42,105 nucleotides of DNA from Nitrospirae bacterium GWC2_57_13 (GCA_001805055.1 MHDZ01000010.1:28844-70948); one strand, 5' to 3'. Positions 9,413-18,054 are shown, numbered from the stretch's first letter. A program made the numbers and translations. Notes: generated from the sequence alone by a model not told the origin.

Positions 9413-11045
9413 AGAGCTGCTGCACGATCGAGAGCAGATTGCTCAGGGTGATGTACAGGAGCAGCCCAGCCGGGAGCCAGGCGAACAGGAAGATGAATGC
9501 CACGTTCATGTACATGAAAAGCTTGGCCTGCTTGGGGTCAGCGGTGGTGGCTGTGAGCTTCATGGTCAGGATCATGCTGAGGCCCATCATCACCGGCAGG
9601 ATATAGAACGGGTCATGAACGGACAGGTCCTTGATCCAGAAGGAGATGAAGGGGGCCTGGCGCAGCTCGATGGAGACGGACAGCACATTGTAGAGGGCGA
9701 TGAAGAAAGGGAACTGCAGCAGCATGGGCAAACAACCGCCCAGGGGATTCACCTTCTTTTCCTTGTAGAGCTTCATGATCTCCTGGTTCATGCGCTGGGG
9801 GTCCTTCTTGTACTTCTCGCGCAGCTCCGCCATCTCGGGCTGGATGGTCTTCATTTCCTCCATTGCCTTGGCGCTCTTGAGCGAGGGGTAGAACAGCAGC
9901 ACCCGGACAACGATGGTCAGGAGGATGATGGCGATGCCGTAATTGCCGATAAATGAATAGAACCAATTCATGAGCCAGAACATGGGCCGGGCAAGGATGC
10001 CGAACCATCCGAAGTCAATGAGCCGCTCCAGTCCGCGTCCCTGCGGCAGAAGAAGCGCATAGTTCTTGGGCCCTGCATAGAGCGTGAATGTTCGCTGCGC
10101 GGCCTGATCTTTCACGAGGAGGTCGGTGGTGAGAAGGTCGCCCGTCTCTTTGGGCGCCGTTTTTTTTGTGGTGGTGATGATGCCCTGGCCGCCGGACAGG
10201 ATGACTGCGGTGAAGTATTTGTCTTGATGGCCGAACCATTCGATGACGCCCGCATGCTGAACTTCCGCGGATACCTTGTCGAGCTTTTCCGTGATCAGCT
10301 TGCCGTCAAGCAGGGCTGCGGTCCCCACGCGGCCCTCTGCCGCACTGCTTACCTTGTCTTCGATGCCGAAGTCCGTGCCGAGGGAGAGCGAGTATCCGTC
10401 AAGCCGCCGGGTGGAGATCTCCATATCGACGGCGTAGGAGTCGTTCGAAAAAGTCAGCCGTTTCTCCACCACGATGCCGCCCGGGCCGGCGTAGGTCAGC
10501 ACGAGGGTGTCTTTCGGGCGGCTCGCGTCAAGACGCAGCGCCTCACGGTTCGAACGGTATTCTCCCTGTGCCATGGGCGCCAAGGCAGCATTGAGGGGCA
10601 GAAGCGTCAGGGGGTACAGCACGCCGCGCTGGTCCGCAAGCTCGGGAGCCTGGAGCAGCTCCACATTACCCTGGTCCTCGTCCTGCAGTGTCTTCTTCCG
10701 CGGGCCCGTAATCTTTTTCCACAACGCCTTCATGCCCGTCTCTTCCTTGCTCGCGGCGCGGAAATGCTTTAGCTCCCAACGGGTGATCACGCCTCCGGTC
10801 GTATTGACCACGGCCCTTACCAGGTCCGTTTCGATCACGATGTCCCTGCCTTTGGACGCGGGCGCGAGCCGCAGCGAGGCAGCATCGATCCTCGACTCCG
10901 CAGTGACAGCCTTCTTTTCCATGGACGCGGGCGCAGGCTCAACCGGGGTCTGCTGCGGCGGGGGCGCAGGCGCAAAAAAGCGCACGTATATAAGGAACAC
11001 CATAAAGGATAAGGCAAGAGCAAGAATGAACCTTCGAGTTTCCAT
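9378..11045 (-). CDS. yidC: membrane protein insertase YidC
   Basis: 555 residues, the usual size of the Gram-negative form. One N-terminal membrane segment (~5-24) is followed by a Pro-rich linker, the periplasmic P1 beta-sandwich (~60-330) and the conserved five-helix insertase core (~345-545). The core contains the cytoplasmic hairpin KSAKAMEEMKTIQPEMAELR and the GGCLPMLLQFPFFIALY helix. It inserts membrane proteins alone or with SecYEG. It lies 15 bases behind yidD in the rpmH-rnpA-yidD-yidC unit. Confidence 0.97.
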   Translation of the reverse strand: METRRFILALALSFMVFLIYVRFFAPAPPPQQTPVEPAPASMEKKAVTAESRIDAASLRLAPASKGRDIVIETDLVRAVVNTTGGVITRWELKHFRAASKEETGMKALWKKITGPRKKTLQDEDQGNVELLQAPELADQRGVLYPLTLLPLNAALAPMAQGEYRSNREALRLDASRPKDTLVLTYAGPGGIVVEKRLTFSNDSYAVDMEISTRRLDGYSLSLGTDFGIEDKVSSAAEGRVGTAALLDGKLITEKLDKVSAEVQHAGVIEWFGHQDKYFTAVILSGGQGIITTTKKTAPKETGDLLTTDLLVKDQAAQRTFTLYAGPKNYALLLPQGRGLERLIDFGWFGILARPMFWLMNWFYSFIGNYGIAIILLTIVVRVLLFYPSLKSAKAMEEMKTIQPEMAELREKYKKDPQRMNQEIMKLYKEKKVNPLGGCLPMLLQFPFFIALYNVLSVSIELRQAPFISFWIKDLSVHDPFYILPVMMGLSMILTMKLTATTADPKQAKLFMYMNVAFIFLFAWLPAGLLLYITLSNLLSIVQQLYVRKLMATPAS

Positions 11046-11060
11046 GGATCCTCCGAAGAA

Positions 11061-11270
11061 TTATTTTACAGGATCGTATCCGCCCGGATGGAAGGGGTGG
11101 CACTTCAGGATCCGCACAGCCGTCATCCAGAGCGCCCGCAGAGTGCTCTTGGTCTGAAAGGCTTCAAGAGCGTATGCGGAGCAGGTCGGCACGAACCTGC
11201 AGGTCGGTGGGAAGAGCGGCGACAGGTAGCGCCGGTAGAGGCGGATCAGAAAAAGAAAGCATGGTTTCAT
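11061..11270 (-). CDS. yidD: membrane protein insertion efficiency factor YidD
   Basis: 69 residues with the family pattern [31 protein letters not shown] and the closing [11 protein letters not shown]. It is a small amphipathic protein that assists YidC. Its start overlaps the rnpA stop by 4 bases (11267-11270), showing translational coupling. Confidence 0.95.
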   Translation of the reverse strand: MKPCFLFLIRLYRRYLSPLFPPTCRFVPTCSAYALEAFQTKSTLRALWMTAVRILKCHPFHPGGYDPVK

Positions 11271-11635
11271 GGTGCTGTGCCTTCCGGTCGCCGGCTGCGC
11301 AGGACCGTACGCTGCAGGACAGCCGTTACGATCCTGATAAGCTCTTCATGGCCCGCGTCGGCGATCTGCGATCTTGCCACGAAGACCAGGTCGTATCCCA
11401 GGGAGTCGTTCCTGAGCGTCCTGCTGATGCAGTCCCGCAGGCGCCGGCGCAGCCTGTTCCTGTGTACGGCATTTCCCAGTTTCTTGCCGACCGACAGGCC
11501 GACCCTGAACCGGCCGGTATCGTTAGGTGCATAAAAAAGAGAAAGACCGTCGAACGACAGTCTTTTCCCTTTCATAGCGGCAATGAAGTCCCTGTTTTTT
11601 CGTAACCGTTCGTCCTTGCGGTACCGGTACGGCAT
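11267..11635 (-). CDS. rnpA: ribonuclease P protein component
   Basis: 122 residues, basic, with the RNR signature [15 protein letters not shown] (~54-68) that contacts the RNase P RNA. The N-terminal [14 protein letters not shown] and the strand LSLFYAPND also fit. It binds RNase P RNA and supports 5' maturation of tRNAs. It sits 14 bases behind rpmH and overlaps yidD. Confidence 0.95.
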   Translation of the reverse strand: MPYRYRKDERLRKNRDFIAAMKGKRLSFDGLSLFYAPNDTGRFRVGLSVGKKLGNAVHRNRLRRRLRDCISRTLRNDSLGYDLVFVARSQIADAGHEELIRIVTAVLQRTVLRSRRPEGTAP

Positions 11636-11649
11636 GCCTCGTCCGTTCG

Positions 11650-11787
11650 TTAGACCGAGAGGCGTGTCCTGCCCTTGGCCCGTCTGCGGTTGATGGTTTT
11701 CCTGCCGCCTGCTGTGCTCATGCGCTCGCGGAAACCCTGCTTCCGCTTCTGCTTGAGCTTGCTCTTTTGCGCTGTAGTGACTGACAT
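11650..11787 (-). CDS. rpmH: 50S ribosomal protein L34
   Basis: A 45-residue protein: the C-terminal part ([20 protein letters not shown], then AKGRTRLSV) is typical L34. The N-terminus is unusual: [12 protein letters not shown] replaces the common MKRTYQPSKLK, so the aromatic residue and the Pro of the TYQPS motif are missing. AAGGAG lies 8 bases before the ATG at 11787. It is first in the rpmH-rnpA-yidD-yidC operon. Confidence 0.93.
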   Translation of the reverse strand: MSVTTAQKSKLKQKRKQGFRERMSTAGGRKTINRRRAKGRTRLSV

Positions 11788-11825
11788 CTCGTTACTCCTT
11801 ACCCAGTAGTGACAGATAAAGGCGT

Positions 11826-11853
11826 ATTATAAGCATATAATGGAATAAGTCAA
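11826..11853 (-). promoter_or_regulatory. sigma-70-type promoter of the rpmH operon
   Basis: On the minus strand, TTGACT (11853-11848), a 16-base spacer and a perfect TATAAT (11831-11826) stand 38 bases before the rpmH start. The same TTGACT-16-TATAAT design is used before tusA. Confidence 0.75.
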
Positions 11854-11977
11854 GCAAAAAACCGGGTTTTTTCGGCATCCTGACCAGCAACGCCCTATTT
11901 ACACGGCAAGTCCGTCCGTTCCTCCCGACGAAGGTGAGCGCCCGCCGCTGCGGTCCAGAAGGGGGAAGATGAACTTC

Positions 11978-12007
11978 TTGACAAGAGCCACCACTCAAGG
12001 GTACTAT
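11978..12007 (+). promoter_or_regulatory. sigma-70-type promoter for the pyrophosphatase gene
   Basis: TTGACA (11978-11983), an 18-base spacer and TACTAT (12002-12007) precede the start at 12045, with AAGGAG just before the ATG. Confidence 0.65.
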
Positions 12008-12044
12008 TTGAATCCTTTTTCCAAAGGCCGAAAAGGAGCTCACT

Positions 12045-13709
12045 ATGCCGCAGGAACGCGCAAAAACGGTCCATGTCATCGGCCACACGAACCCGGACGC
12101 GGACTCGGTCTGCTCAGCCATCGCCTACGCCCACTTCAAGAACGTGACGGACAAACGCTTTCTGTTCACTGCAGCCCGGGCGGGAGCGGTGAACGACGAG
12201 ACACGGTTTGTGCTCGACCGGTTCAGCGTGCCGGCACCGGTCGCGCTCGAAAGCCTCGCGGCGACGGTGAGCGACCTGGACCTATCGAAGCCTATCTCGA
12301 TCACCGTGGACGACTCGATCCAGGCCCTTGCCCTGCTGATGCGCGAAAAGGGCGTGCGGGCTGTGCCTGTGGTGGACGCAACGGGACGGCTGGCCGGGAT
12401 CGTGGGGCTCAAGGATATTGCGCGGCATTACATGGACAGCGTGGGCTTTGCGAACCTGAACCGGACGCCCGTGGAGATCGACATCCTCGTTAAGACCCTC
12501 GATGGCCGGATCATCAGCAACACAAAGCGTCGTTCGGTGCTGACCGGGTCGGTGTTCATCGCCACCATGCCGCGGGCCGCACTGCTGAACCGTGTCGAGT
12601 CCGGCGATGTAGTGATCGTCGGAGACCAGCATGACGTCCAGCTCGACCTCATTCGATCCGGATGCTCCGCCCTGATCGTGGCCGACAACGCGCCTGTCGC
12701 AGCCGAGGTGGCGTCCGCCGCCGCGGACCAGGGGGTGCTTCTGCTGTCGTCACCGCACCCCGCCTTTGCCACGGTGCAGCTCATGACCATGTCGGAGCCT
12801 GTCTCGGCCATCATGACGCCGCAGTGCCCGACCGTGGGCCTCTACGCGCCCATGTCGGAAGTGCGAGACCAGATCGTGAAGTCCGAGTACCGGTCAGTGG
12901 TGGTGGTGGACAGCGACAACCGGCTGATCGGATTCATCACCCGGACAGACCTGATCCGTCAGGTGCGCAAGATGGCCATCCTCGTGGACCACAACGAGCT
13001 TTCTCAGGCCGTGGACGGGATCGAAGAGGCGGAGATCCTGGAGATCATCGACCACCACCGGGTGGGCGATATCTCGACCACGGCGCCCATTTACGTATAT
13101 AACGACCCCGTGGGCAGCACCTGCACGGTGGTCGCCGGGATCATGTTTCTGTACCGGACGCACATGCCGCGGGAGATCGCCGGGCTGCTGCTGTCAGGCA
13201 TTTTGTCCGATACGCTGCTGCTGACCCTCTCGACGACGACGGAGCGTGATCATGTAACGGCGAAACAACTTGCCGGGATCGCCGGCGTGGACATCAAGGA
13301 TTACGGCAGGGACCTGCTGCATGCCAGCATCAATATCGAAGGCCGGAGCGCGCAGGAGCTTATCGCGGCGGATTTCAAGGAGTTCCTGATCGGCGGAAAG
13401 AAGCTCGGCGTGAGCCAGTTGATGTCCCTGGACTGCGCTGAGATCGACCGGCGCGAGGAGGAACTGCTGGCCGAGCTGGAGCGGCTGCGGAAGGCGAACG
13501 GCTACGATCTGACGGCGCTGCTTATAACGAACCCGCTCACGGAAGGCCACGAGCGCATCCTGCTGAAGGGCGAGGTCTGGATCGTTGAAAAGGCCTTTGA
13601 TGTGCGCGTGAAAGGCGACAGGACGAGCGTGCCACGGGTGCTGTCGCGCAAGAAGGACTTTATTCCCGCCATCGGTCAGGTGCTCAGCCAGTCGCGCCAT
13701 AACCGGTAA
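12045..13709 (+). CDS. ppaC: Mn-dependent inorganic pyrophosphatase with regulatory CBS and DRTGG domains
   Basis: 554 residues, the long CBS-PPase form of family II pyrophosphatase. It opens with the DHH-family metal motif HVIGHTNPDADSVCSAIAYA (~10-29). Then come CBS 1 (~70-130), a DRTGG-like region (~150-250), CBS 2 (~255-310), a second catalytic part with EIIDHHRVGD, and a DHHA2 domain (~400-550). It hydrolyses PPi in the cytosol; the CBS pair binds adenine nucleotides, so activity probably follows cell energy charge. It is monocistronic with its own promoter and AAGGAG. Confidence 0.94.
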   Translation: MPQERAKTVHVIGHTNPDADSVCSAIAYAHFKNVTDKRFLFTAARAGAVNDETRFVLDRFSVPAPVALESLAATVSDLDLSKPISITVDDSIQALALLMREKGVRAVPVVDATGRLAGIVGLKDIARHYMDSVGFANLNRTPVEIDILVKTLDGRIISNTKRRSVLTGSVFIATMPRAALLNRVESGDVVIVGDQHDVQLDLIRSGCSALIVADNAPVAAEVASAAADQGVLLLSSPHPAFATVQLMTMSEPVSAIMTPQCPTVGLYAPMSEVRDQIVKSEYRSVVVVDSDNRLIGFITRTDLIRQVRKMAILVDHNELSQAVDGIEEAEILEIIDHHRVGDISTTAPIYVYNDPVGSTCTVVAGIMFLYRTHMPREIAGLLLSGILSDTLLLTLSTTTERDHVTAKQLAGIAGVDIKDYGRDLLHASINIEGRSAQELIAADFKEFLIGGKKLGVSQLMSLDCAEIDRREEELLAELERLRKANGYDLTALLITNPLTEGHERILLKGEVWIVEKAFDVRVKGDRTSVPRVLSRKKDFIPAIGQVLSQSRHNR

Positions 13710-13725
13710 TCCTGAAAGGGCATTT

Positions 13726-13857
13726 GGACGCGGATAAGATCTGAAACAGCGGATAAAGATAGACAAAAAGACTCTTTTGCTGCTGAACAGGAATCACCTT
13801 TGGGGTGAAGATTCTTTCTGCCTGAGTGCCTTATTTTATCTGCGAAAATCTGTGTCC
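13726..13857. repeat. inverted copies of the ACGCGGAT-type repeat
   Basis: The left arm has GGACGCGGATAAGATCTG and GCGGATAAAGATA (13726-13761); the right arm, TTTTATCTGCGAAAATCTG followed by TGTCC (13834-13857), is its inverted relative. Between them a hairpin TCACC/GGTGA with flanking GAATC/GATTC (about 13791-13812) may end ppaC transcription. It shares sequence with 784-802. Confidence 0.5.
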
Positions 13858-13884
13858 TGCTGCCTTTTTTTGGTAGATGGAGCG

Positions 13885-14205
13885 CTATGAGTTCAGGGAG
13901 CCGCTCTCATCTCTCAGTTTGCCCAGCAGGAGGAAGGCAGGTTTGTATCCAGGCCCTTCTTCATCAAGGACGAGTCCGTAAAAGTCGCATTTTTCGCAGT
14001 TAACGTACTTTTTGGCAAATGAGCCTTGCACCTGCTTGTCGCAGAGGGTTCCCGCCACAACCCAGCAGGCCCTGCCCCCGTTCTTGCCGCCGTGGATGCT
14101 GTCGAGACGTGTCTCCATTGCGGCCGGACAGACGCCGAGGTCATGATTAACGCCCATCGGCTCGCGCCCGCATTTTTTGAACTCCCAGCAATTCTGTTTG
14201 TCCAT
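13885..14205 (-). CDS. two-CW domain-containing Cys-rich protein (copy 1)
   Basis: 106 residues. It has the pattern NCWEFKKCGREPMG, GVCPAA, GRACWVVAGTLC and NCEKCDFY: eight Cys in CW, CxxC and single positions, plus VQGSFAKKY. Proteins with this layout are annotated as 'two-CW domain' and have no proven role; the cysteines could bind a metal or Fe-S cluster. Two close paralogues occur at 28659-28970 and 29236-29547. A GATAGCA/TGCTATC inverted repeat (about 14243-14260) lies upstream of the start. Confidence 0.85.
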   Translation of the reverse strand: MDKQNCWEFKKCGREPMGVNHDLGVCPAAMETRLDSIHGGKNGGRACWVVAGTLCDKQVQGSFAKKYVNCEKCDFYGLVLDEEGPGYKPAFLLLGKLRDESGSLNS

Positions 14206-14242
14206 ACGATCCCCTCCCGCCCACAGCGCACAGTATTATGCA

Positions 14243-14260
14243 AAGGATAGCAGAATTGCT
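14243..14260. promoter_or_regulatory. perfect inverted repeat upstream of two-CW copy 1
   Basis: GATAGCA-GAAT-TGCTATC, 38 bases before the two-CW start at 14205. It could be an operator. It overlaps a weak GG-N10-GC (sigma-54-like) match read on the minus strand. Confidence 0.35.
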
Positions 14261-14341
14261 ATCGACTGTCCATGCCTCGGTCGAAGGGGGGGCGGCGCTG
14301 TCGATTCAGAAAAGGCGTTTATCGGAAAGAGCCTGCCGGGC

Positions 14342-15349
14342 TCATGCTGCCCGACGGTCCTGGATCTCTTTCAGCAGTCCTGCCTGGCGGTCGCGGCGTT
14401 CCAGGTCTTTCGGGTCGATGCTCCTGCGGATCTCGTCCTTCAGCCGTCTGTTCTCGGCATCAAAAGATGCCAGCTCCGCATCGGTAAAGGGACGCTCCTG
14501 GCCCGCCTTGACCAGTATCCTTTCATAACCGAGGGCGTCGAGCATGGCGCCCGCCGCGGTCTCAAAGATGCGCAGGTCCTGTTCGCTCATTTCCCGCATG
14601 AACTTGAAGCTGTTATTCTTCATGACGGGGTTTGTCACATTGATCCACAGGTCGCTTGAGGTGGCCGCGCGTTTCGCTTCATCAGTCTTGTTGAAGTCCA
14701 GCATGGAGGGCAGATAGGGAACGCCGAGGAAGGCGCAGATCGCGCGGGCCGCCTTCTCTGCGTCATGGATCAGGTCCTCATAGCGGACGGCCAGAAATCG
14801 CGGCGGCTCGATCGTTTCCCGGATCTTGAGGGCCAGTTCCTGGATCGAGGCCCACTCCCTCGCGATCTGGTAGTAGTGCTTCTCGCCCACCACGGCCTTT
14901 CGGAACGACAGGGCCACGTCGCGTCCGTCCCGGTAGAGGTAAATGTACTTGGGTGTCTTGAAATACGCCTCTATCTGCGGGACATACTGGATGTTCGCAA
15001 GGCTCTTGCAGCACCAGGTCCTGGCGCCCTGGGACTCTGCGCAGATATCGTACACGGCGCCGTGCACGGCCACGAGGTTCTTCTCCCTGCAGAGGGCGGC
15101 CACGTCTTTCCTGTCCAGCTTCACTCCCTCCCAGGCCACAGGATTCAGTTCCACCAGGCGGCAGGCATCGTCCACCAGGCGGCTGAAGTTCTCCTGAGCG
15201 GACAGATCGCCGTATGAGGCCTGCAACGGCATCAACCGCTGAAGGATGTGCGGCGGGTGGGGTGCCGCGACCTCGGGAAGCTGGTTCAGCATCAGGCGCA
15301 GCAGGTTCGATCCCGAGCGCTGTATGCCGATCATGAATATGGGGTCCAT
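14342..15349 (-). CDS. PAPS-dependent sulfotransferase family protein
   Basis: 335 residues. The 5'-phosphosulfate loop is FMIGIQRSGSNLLRLML (~5-21), and the 3'-phosphate-binding region is YLYRDGRDVALSFRK (~137-151), both typical of the sulfotransferase fold. The last ~40 residues are charged and helical. It would move a sulfuryl group from PAPS to an unknown acceptor (polysaccharide, lipid or small molecule). It is separated from the chromate transporter by 44 bases on the same strand, so the two may be co-transcribed. Confidence 0.85.
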   Translation of the reverse strand: MDPIFMIGIQRSGSNLLRLMLNQLPEVAAPHPPHILQRLMPLQASYGDLSAQENFSRLVDDACRLVELNPVAWEGVKLDRKDVAALCREKNLVAVHGAVYDICAESQGARTWCCKSLANIQYVPQIEAYFKTPKYIYLYRDGRDVALSFRKAVVGEKHYYQIAREWASIQELALKIRETIEPPRFLAVRYEDLIHDAEKAARAICAFLGVPYLPSMLDFNKTDEAKRAATSSDLWINVTNPVMKNNSFKFMREMSEQDLRIFETAAGAMLDALGYERILVKAGQERPFTDAELASFDAENRRLKDEIRRSIDPKDLERRDRQAGLLKEIQDRRAA

Positions 15350-15393
15350 CGTACCACTCCTTCCTTGCTCAGCACGTTATTTGGTATCACCCT

Positions 15394-16599
15394 TTAATAC
15401 AACAATAAACCCGCAATACCTGCAACGGGAATGATCCAAGCCACTTCGATCTTGAACCGCAGCAGCGCGATCAGGGCCGCTGCGAAGACGGCGAGGGACA
15501 CCCAGTTCGGCTGGGCCGTCAGTGCCACAACCACAGCAGCCGCGGCGATCATGCCGATGACGCCTGCCCGGATGCCCCGCAGGGACGCTTTGATGGCCGG
15601 GGAGCGCTTGATCCTGTCAAGAAAGCGAGCGCTCAGGAGCATGATAAGCGCCGGCGGCGTATAGATGCCGATCGTCGCAGATGCTGCTCCCAGAAGGCCG
15701 GCGACCTTGTAGCCGAAAAAGGCTGCGCTGATCAGGATGGGACCAGGAGTGACCTGGCCCAAGGCAATTCCGTCGATGAACTCCTGCTGCGTGACCCAGC
15801 CGTGGCCGGTCACTACGATCTCCTGGATCAACGGGATGAAAACGTAGCCGCCGCCGAAAAGCAGCACGCTCATGCCCGCAAAGGTAACGAAGAGCTTTCC
15901 GGCCAGGGCAAGGTCCATGCTCAGGAAGGGTACGGCAACCATGGCCGCGGCAGCGCTGTTCAGACGCGCTCCCGTGAGTCGCTCTTTCTTGGGCTGCGAC
16001 GGCGGGCCGGAGCTCTGCCGGAAAGCGAGCAGGCCGATGATGCCGCTTCCGGAGATGATCCCGAGGGTGACGACGAAACCGCCGATGCCGAGCAGCAGCC
16101 CGAAGGCAGCAAGCGTGATGAGCATTTCGACCATGCCGGTTATCGCCTTCTTGCCCATATTCCACGAAGCAGCAGCGATAATGGCCGCGACTGCCGGTAT
16201 GAAGCCCATGAAGAACTTCTCCACCGCAGGCACCTGGTCGAAGCGGAAATAGGCGTAGCTCAGACCAAGGAGAAGCAGAAAGGAGGGCAGCAGCACGGCG
16301 ACAGCGCAGACGACGGCGCCGGCTACTCCGCGCACGCGGTAGCCCACATAGGCCACGACGTTCACGGCAACAGGGCCGGGCAGGATCGTTGCGAGGGAGA
16401 TGCCGTCAAGCATGTCCTCTTCCTCGATCAGTTTTCTGCGAACCACGGCATAGTTCTGCACCACCGAGATCAGGGCCATGAAGCCCCCGAAAGCGGTGCT
16501 CCCGATCTTCAGGAAGGTCAAAAAGAGCGACCCGAGGGACGGCGCAGAAGGGACCGTCTTTTCATGGGTTCCAGCGGGCGATTGGTCAAGGTGATTCAT
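15394..16599 (-). CDS. chrA: chromate transporter (CHR family, two-domain)
   Basis: 401 residues from ATG 16599, chosen because GCAGGAG lies 9 bases upstream; the upstream in-frame GTG 16617 falls at the edge of that site. Two homologous halves each carry the CHR motif: FGGFMALISVVQNY...LPGPVAVNVVAYVGYRVRG in the first and FGGGYVFIPLIQEIVV...GQVTPGPILISAAFFGY in the second. About ten hydrophobic segments are visible. CHR proteins export chromate, or move sulfate-like anions, across the inner membrane. The natural substrate is uncertain in this sulfur-rich setting. Confidence 0.92.
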   Translation of the reverse strand: MNHLDQSPAGTHEKTVPSAPSLGSLFLTFLKIGSTAFGGFMALISVVQNYAVVRRKLIEEEDMLDGISLATILPGPVAVNVVAYVGYRVRGVAGAVVCAVAVLLPSFLLLLGLSYAYFRFDQVPAVEKFFMGFIPAVAAIIAAASWNMGKKAITGMVEMLITLAAFGLLLGIGGFVVTLGIISGSGIIGLLAFRQSSGPPSQPKKERLTGARLNSAAAAMVAVPFLSMDLALAGKLFVTFAGMSVLLFGGGYVFIPLIQEIVVTGHGWVTQQEFIDGIALGQVTPGPILISAAFFGYKVAGLLGAASATIGIYTPPALIMLLSARFLDRIKRSPAIKASLRGIRAGVIGMIAAAAVVVALTAQPNWVSLAVFAAALIALLRFKIEVAWIIPVAGIAGLLLY

Positions 16600-16910
16600 T
16601 GCAAGATTCTCCTGCACAAGACAGATATTCGAGACTATGAATAGTTATACTTTCTTTAGCAATATCCATACCGAAGGAGATAAAAAAGCAAGACAATGAT
16701 ATTAAAGAGAAATATGTATATATCGGGGCAGTAGCGTCTGGTAAAGGGTCAGGGAGATTGTCCAGGAACCGACCGGGAGTGGCAGATATCGTCATTAAGA
16801 GGCGGATTCGCTACTGTTTTGGTAATCCAAAAAAAATCTGTCTGCAAACTAAGAAAGGCTTCGAAGTGAAGCAAGGCTGTGAAAAAGAAAACAAGATAGG
16901 ATCTTTCCAG
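16600..16910. other. 311-base gap between chrA and a USP gene
   Basis: No gene is supported. On the minus strand a GG-N10-GC match, CGGTATGGATATTGCTA (16673-16657), lies 58 bases before chrA and could be a weak sigma-54 promoter: its -12 half TTGCT is good, its -24 half is poor. A GCTTC/GAAGC hairpin near 16860-16875 lies past the USP stop without a strong T-run. Confidence 0.3.
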
Positions 16911-17705
16911 CTAAGCGGTGGTCTCCGCAGGCACAAGGAACAGGGTCCTTCTGAGGCGATGCGGTTCGTCGAGCAGTACAGAGGCTGCCTTGCTGAGTTC
17001 CGAGGGCACTGCGCTTCCAGCGGGCAGAATGATAAGGGATGCATCATGGATATCTGCAGCCTTCAGGATCTCTTCATCAGGAAATCCTGCGCGGATCGCA
17101 TCCGTCACCGGGATGCCGCGTTCGTGAATGAGCTTCTTCGTTCTGCGTACGCAGTCAGCGGTCCTCTTTTTCACAGCAGCCAGTTCCTTTTTTTCCGAAG
17201 AGCTGTAAATATGCACGGGGACAATGCCGAGAACCACGACCTCCGAGGCCGTCGCTATGGCTTCCCGAGCCACATACTCAACTGTTCCTGGGGCGGCGCA
17301 GGCGTTGTCAACTGGTATGAGGATAGTTCCCGGAATGACCTGCACCGGGACAGGGGATGTTTTAACAAGCCCCTTGCTGCGAGGAGGGGCCAGGATCAGG
17401 TCTGCTCCTTCGGACCCGGCAAGCTGGGCTGCAATAGTGTCCGGATCGCCGTCTGCTGTTATGTAGCGAACATTCACCAGGGTCCGCTCTTCTTGAACGA
17501 GAGTTTTCGCTTCCTGGACTCGCAGAAGAAACTCCTGCCGGGCACGGTCTTCAGCGGCTAATCCCGCCTCGTAGTCCACGAAGAGACCCCTATCGAACAC
17601 GCTCAGCAACATAACTTCACCGCCTTTTTCGGCGCATTGGCTGATGCCGTACCTGAGGGCCCGCTTCGCGTGAACCGTTCCGTCATAGACCACGAGAATC
17701 TTCAT
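16911..17705 (-). CDS. universal stress protein, tandem-domain
   Basis: 264 residues from ATG 17705, with AGGAGG 9 bases upstream. The first USP fold begins MKILVVYDGTVHAKRALRYG; the second half begins GTILIPVDNACAAPGTVEY. The ATP-binding G-x2-G-x9-GS/T motif of UspF-type proteins is not evident, so it is nearer the non-binding type. USPs are cytoplasmic and induced by energy or redox stress. It has a sigma-54-type promoter (17749-17765) and a conserved upstream element (17805-17848). Confidence 0.88.
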   Translation of the reverse strand: MKILVVYDGTVHAKRALRYGISQCAEKGGEVMLLSVFDRGLFVDYEAGLAAEDRARQEFLLRVQEAKTLVQEERTLVNVRYITADGDPDTIAAQLAGSEGADLILAPPRSKGLVKTSPVPVQVIPGTILIPVDNACAAPGTVEYVAREAIATASEVVVLGIVPVHIYSSSEKKELAAVKKRTADCVRRTKKLIHERGIPVTDAIRAGFPDEEILKAADIHDASLIILPAGSAVPSELSKAASVLLDEPHRLRRTLFLVPAETTA

Positions 17706-17748
17706 AATTGTAAGCCTCCTATCGGAGCGATTTATCTGAAATGTAATT

Positions 17749-17765
17749 CTGCACATCGCATGCCA
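17749..17765 (-). promoter_or_regulatory. sigma-54 (RpoN) promoter of the tandem USP gene
   Basis: Minus strand TGGCATGCGATGTGCAG has GG and GC separated by exactly 10 bases; the -12 half is GTGCA (consensus TTGCA). The predicted start is near 17739, giving a 34-base leader. Confidence 0.7.
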
Positions 17766-17804
17766 GAAACATTGTCCTGGTAAATCAATATATTAGCAAG
17801 GTGA

Positions 17805-17848
17805 GCGCAGTATTCCTACTGCACTGAGGGCGCAAGAAAATACTGCAG
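17805..17848. promoter_or_regulatory. upstream activator element B (dyad GCAGTATTCCTACTGC plus half-site)
   Basis: GCAGTA-TTCC-TACTGC (17808-17822) is followed by a spaced AAAATACTGCAG half-site (17837-17848). It aligns with 19388-19432 at about 35 of 45 positions, in the same orientation and at the same distance (54-55 bases) from the -12 GC of the sigma-54 promoter. That fits an enhancer for an NtrC-type activator. Confidence 0.7.
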
Positions 17849-17906
17849 ACATCAGGTAGGTGCCGTTGATGATGGATTCAGAGCAAACATGCACTCCTTC
17901 TTCACT

Positions 17907-18005
17907 GATGCACTTAAATGATGCGGCTGCAGGGCAAGCTAATTTCCTTTGTCTCTCGCGGGTTACAATTGCGGGCCAAGTCCGCAGGCATCATTAAAGT
18001 GCACC
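17907..18005. promoter_or_regulatory. long-range inverted repeat in the divergent regulatory region
   Basis: GATGCACTTAAATGATGC (17907-17924) and its near-perfect inverse GCATCATTAAAGTGCACC (17988-18005) differ at 2 of 18 positions and flank ~63 bases. The right arm lies about 75-95 bases before the predicted start of the 18055 sigma-54 promoter, a normal enhancer position. Confidence 0.5.
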
Positions 18006-18054
18006 AGTAAAATTACATGCTCATATAATGCAATAAATTCAGCAAGTTGAATGG

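Noticed and set aside
11792-12121. 109-residue minus-strand frame upstream of rpmH
   Set aside because: It runs through the rpmH and ppaC promoters and antisense to the ppaC start; no supporting signals.
16758-17561. 267-residue plus-strand frame
   Set aside because: Its latter two thirds are antisense to the tandem USP gene, and the upstream part has no ribosome binding site.
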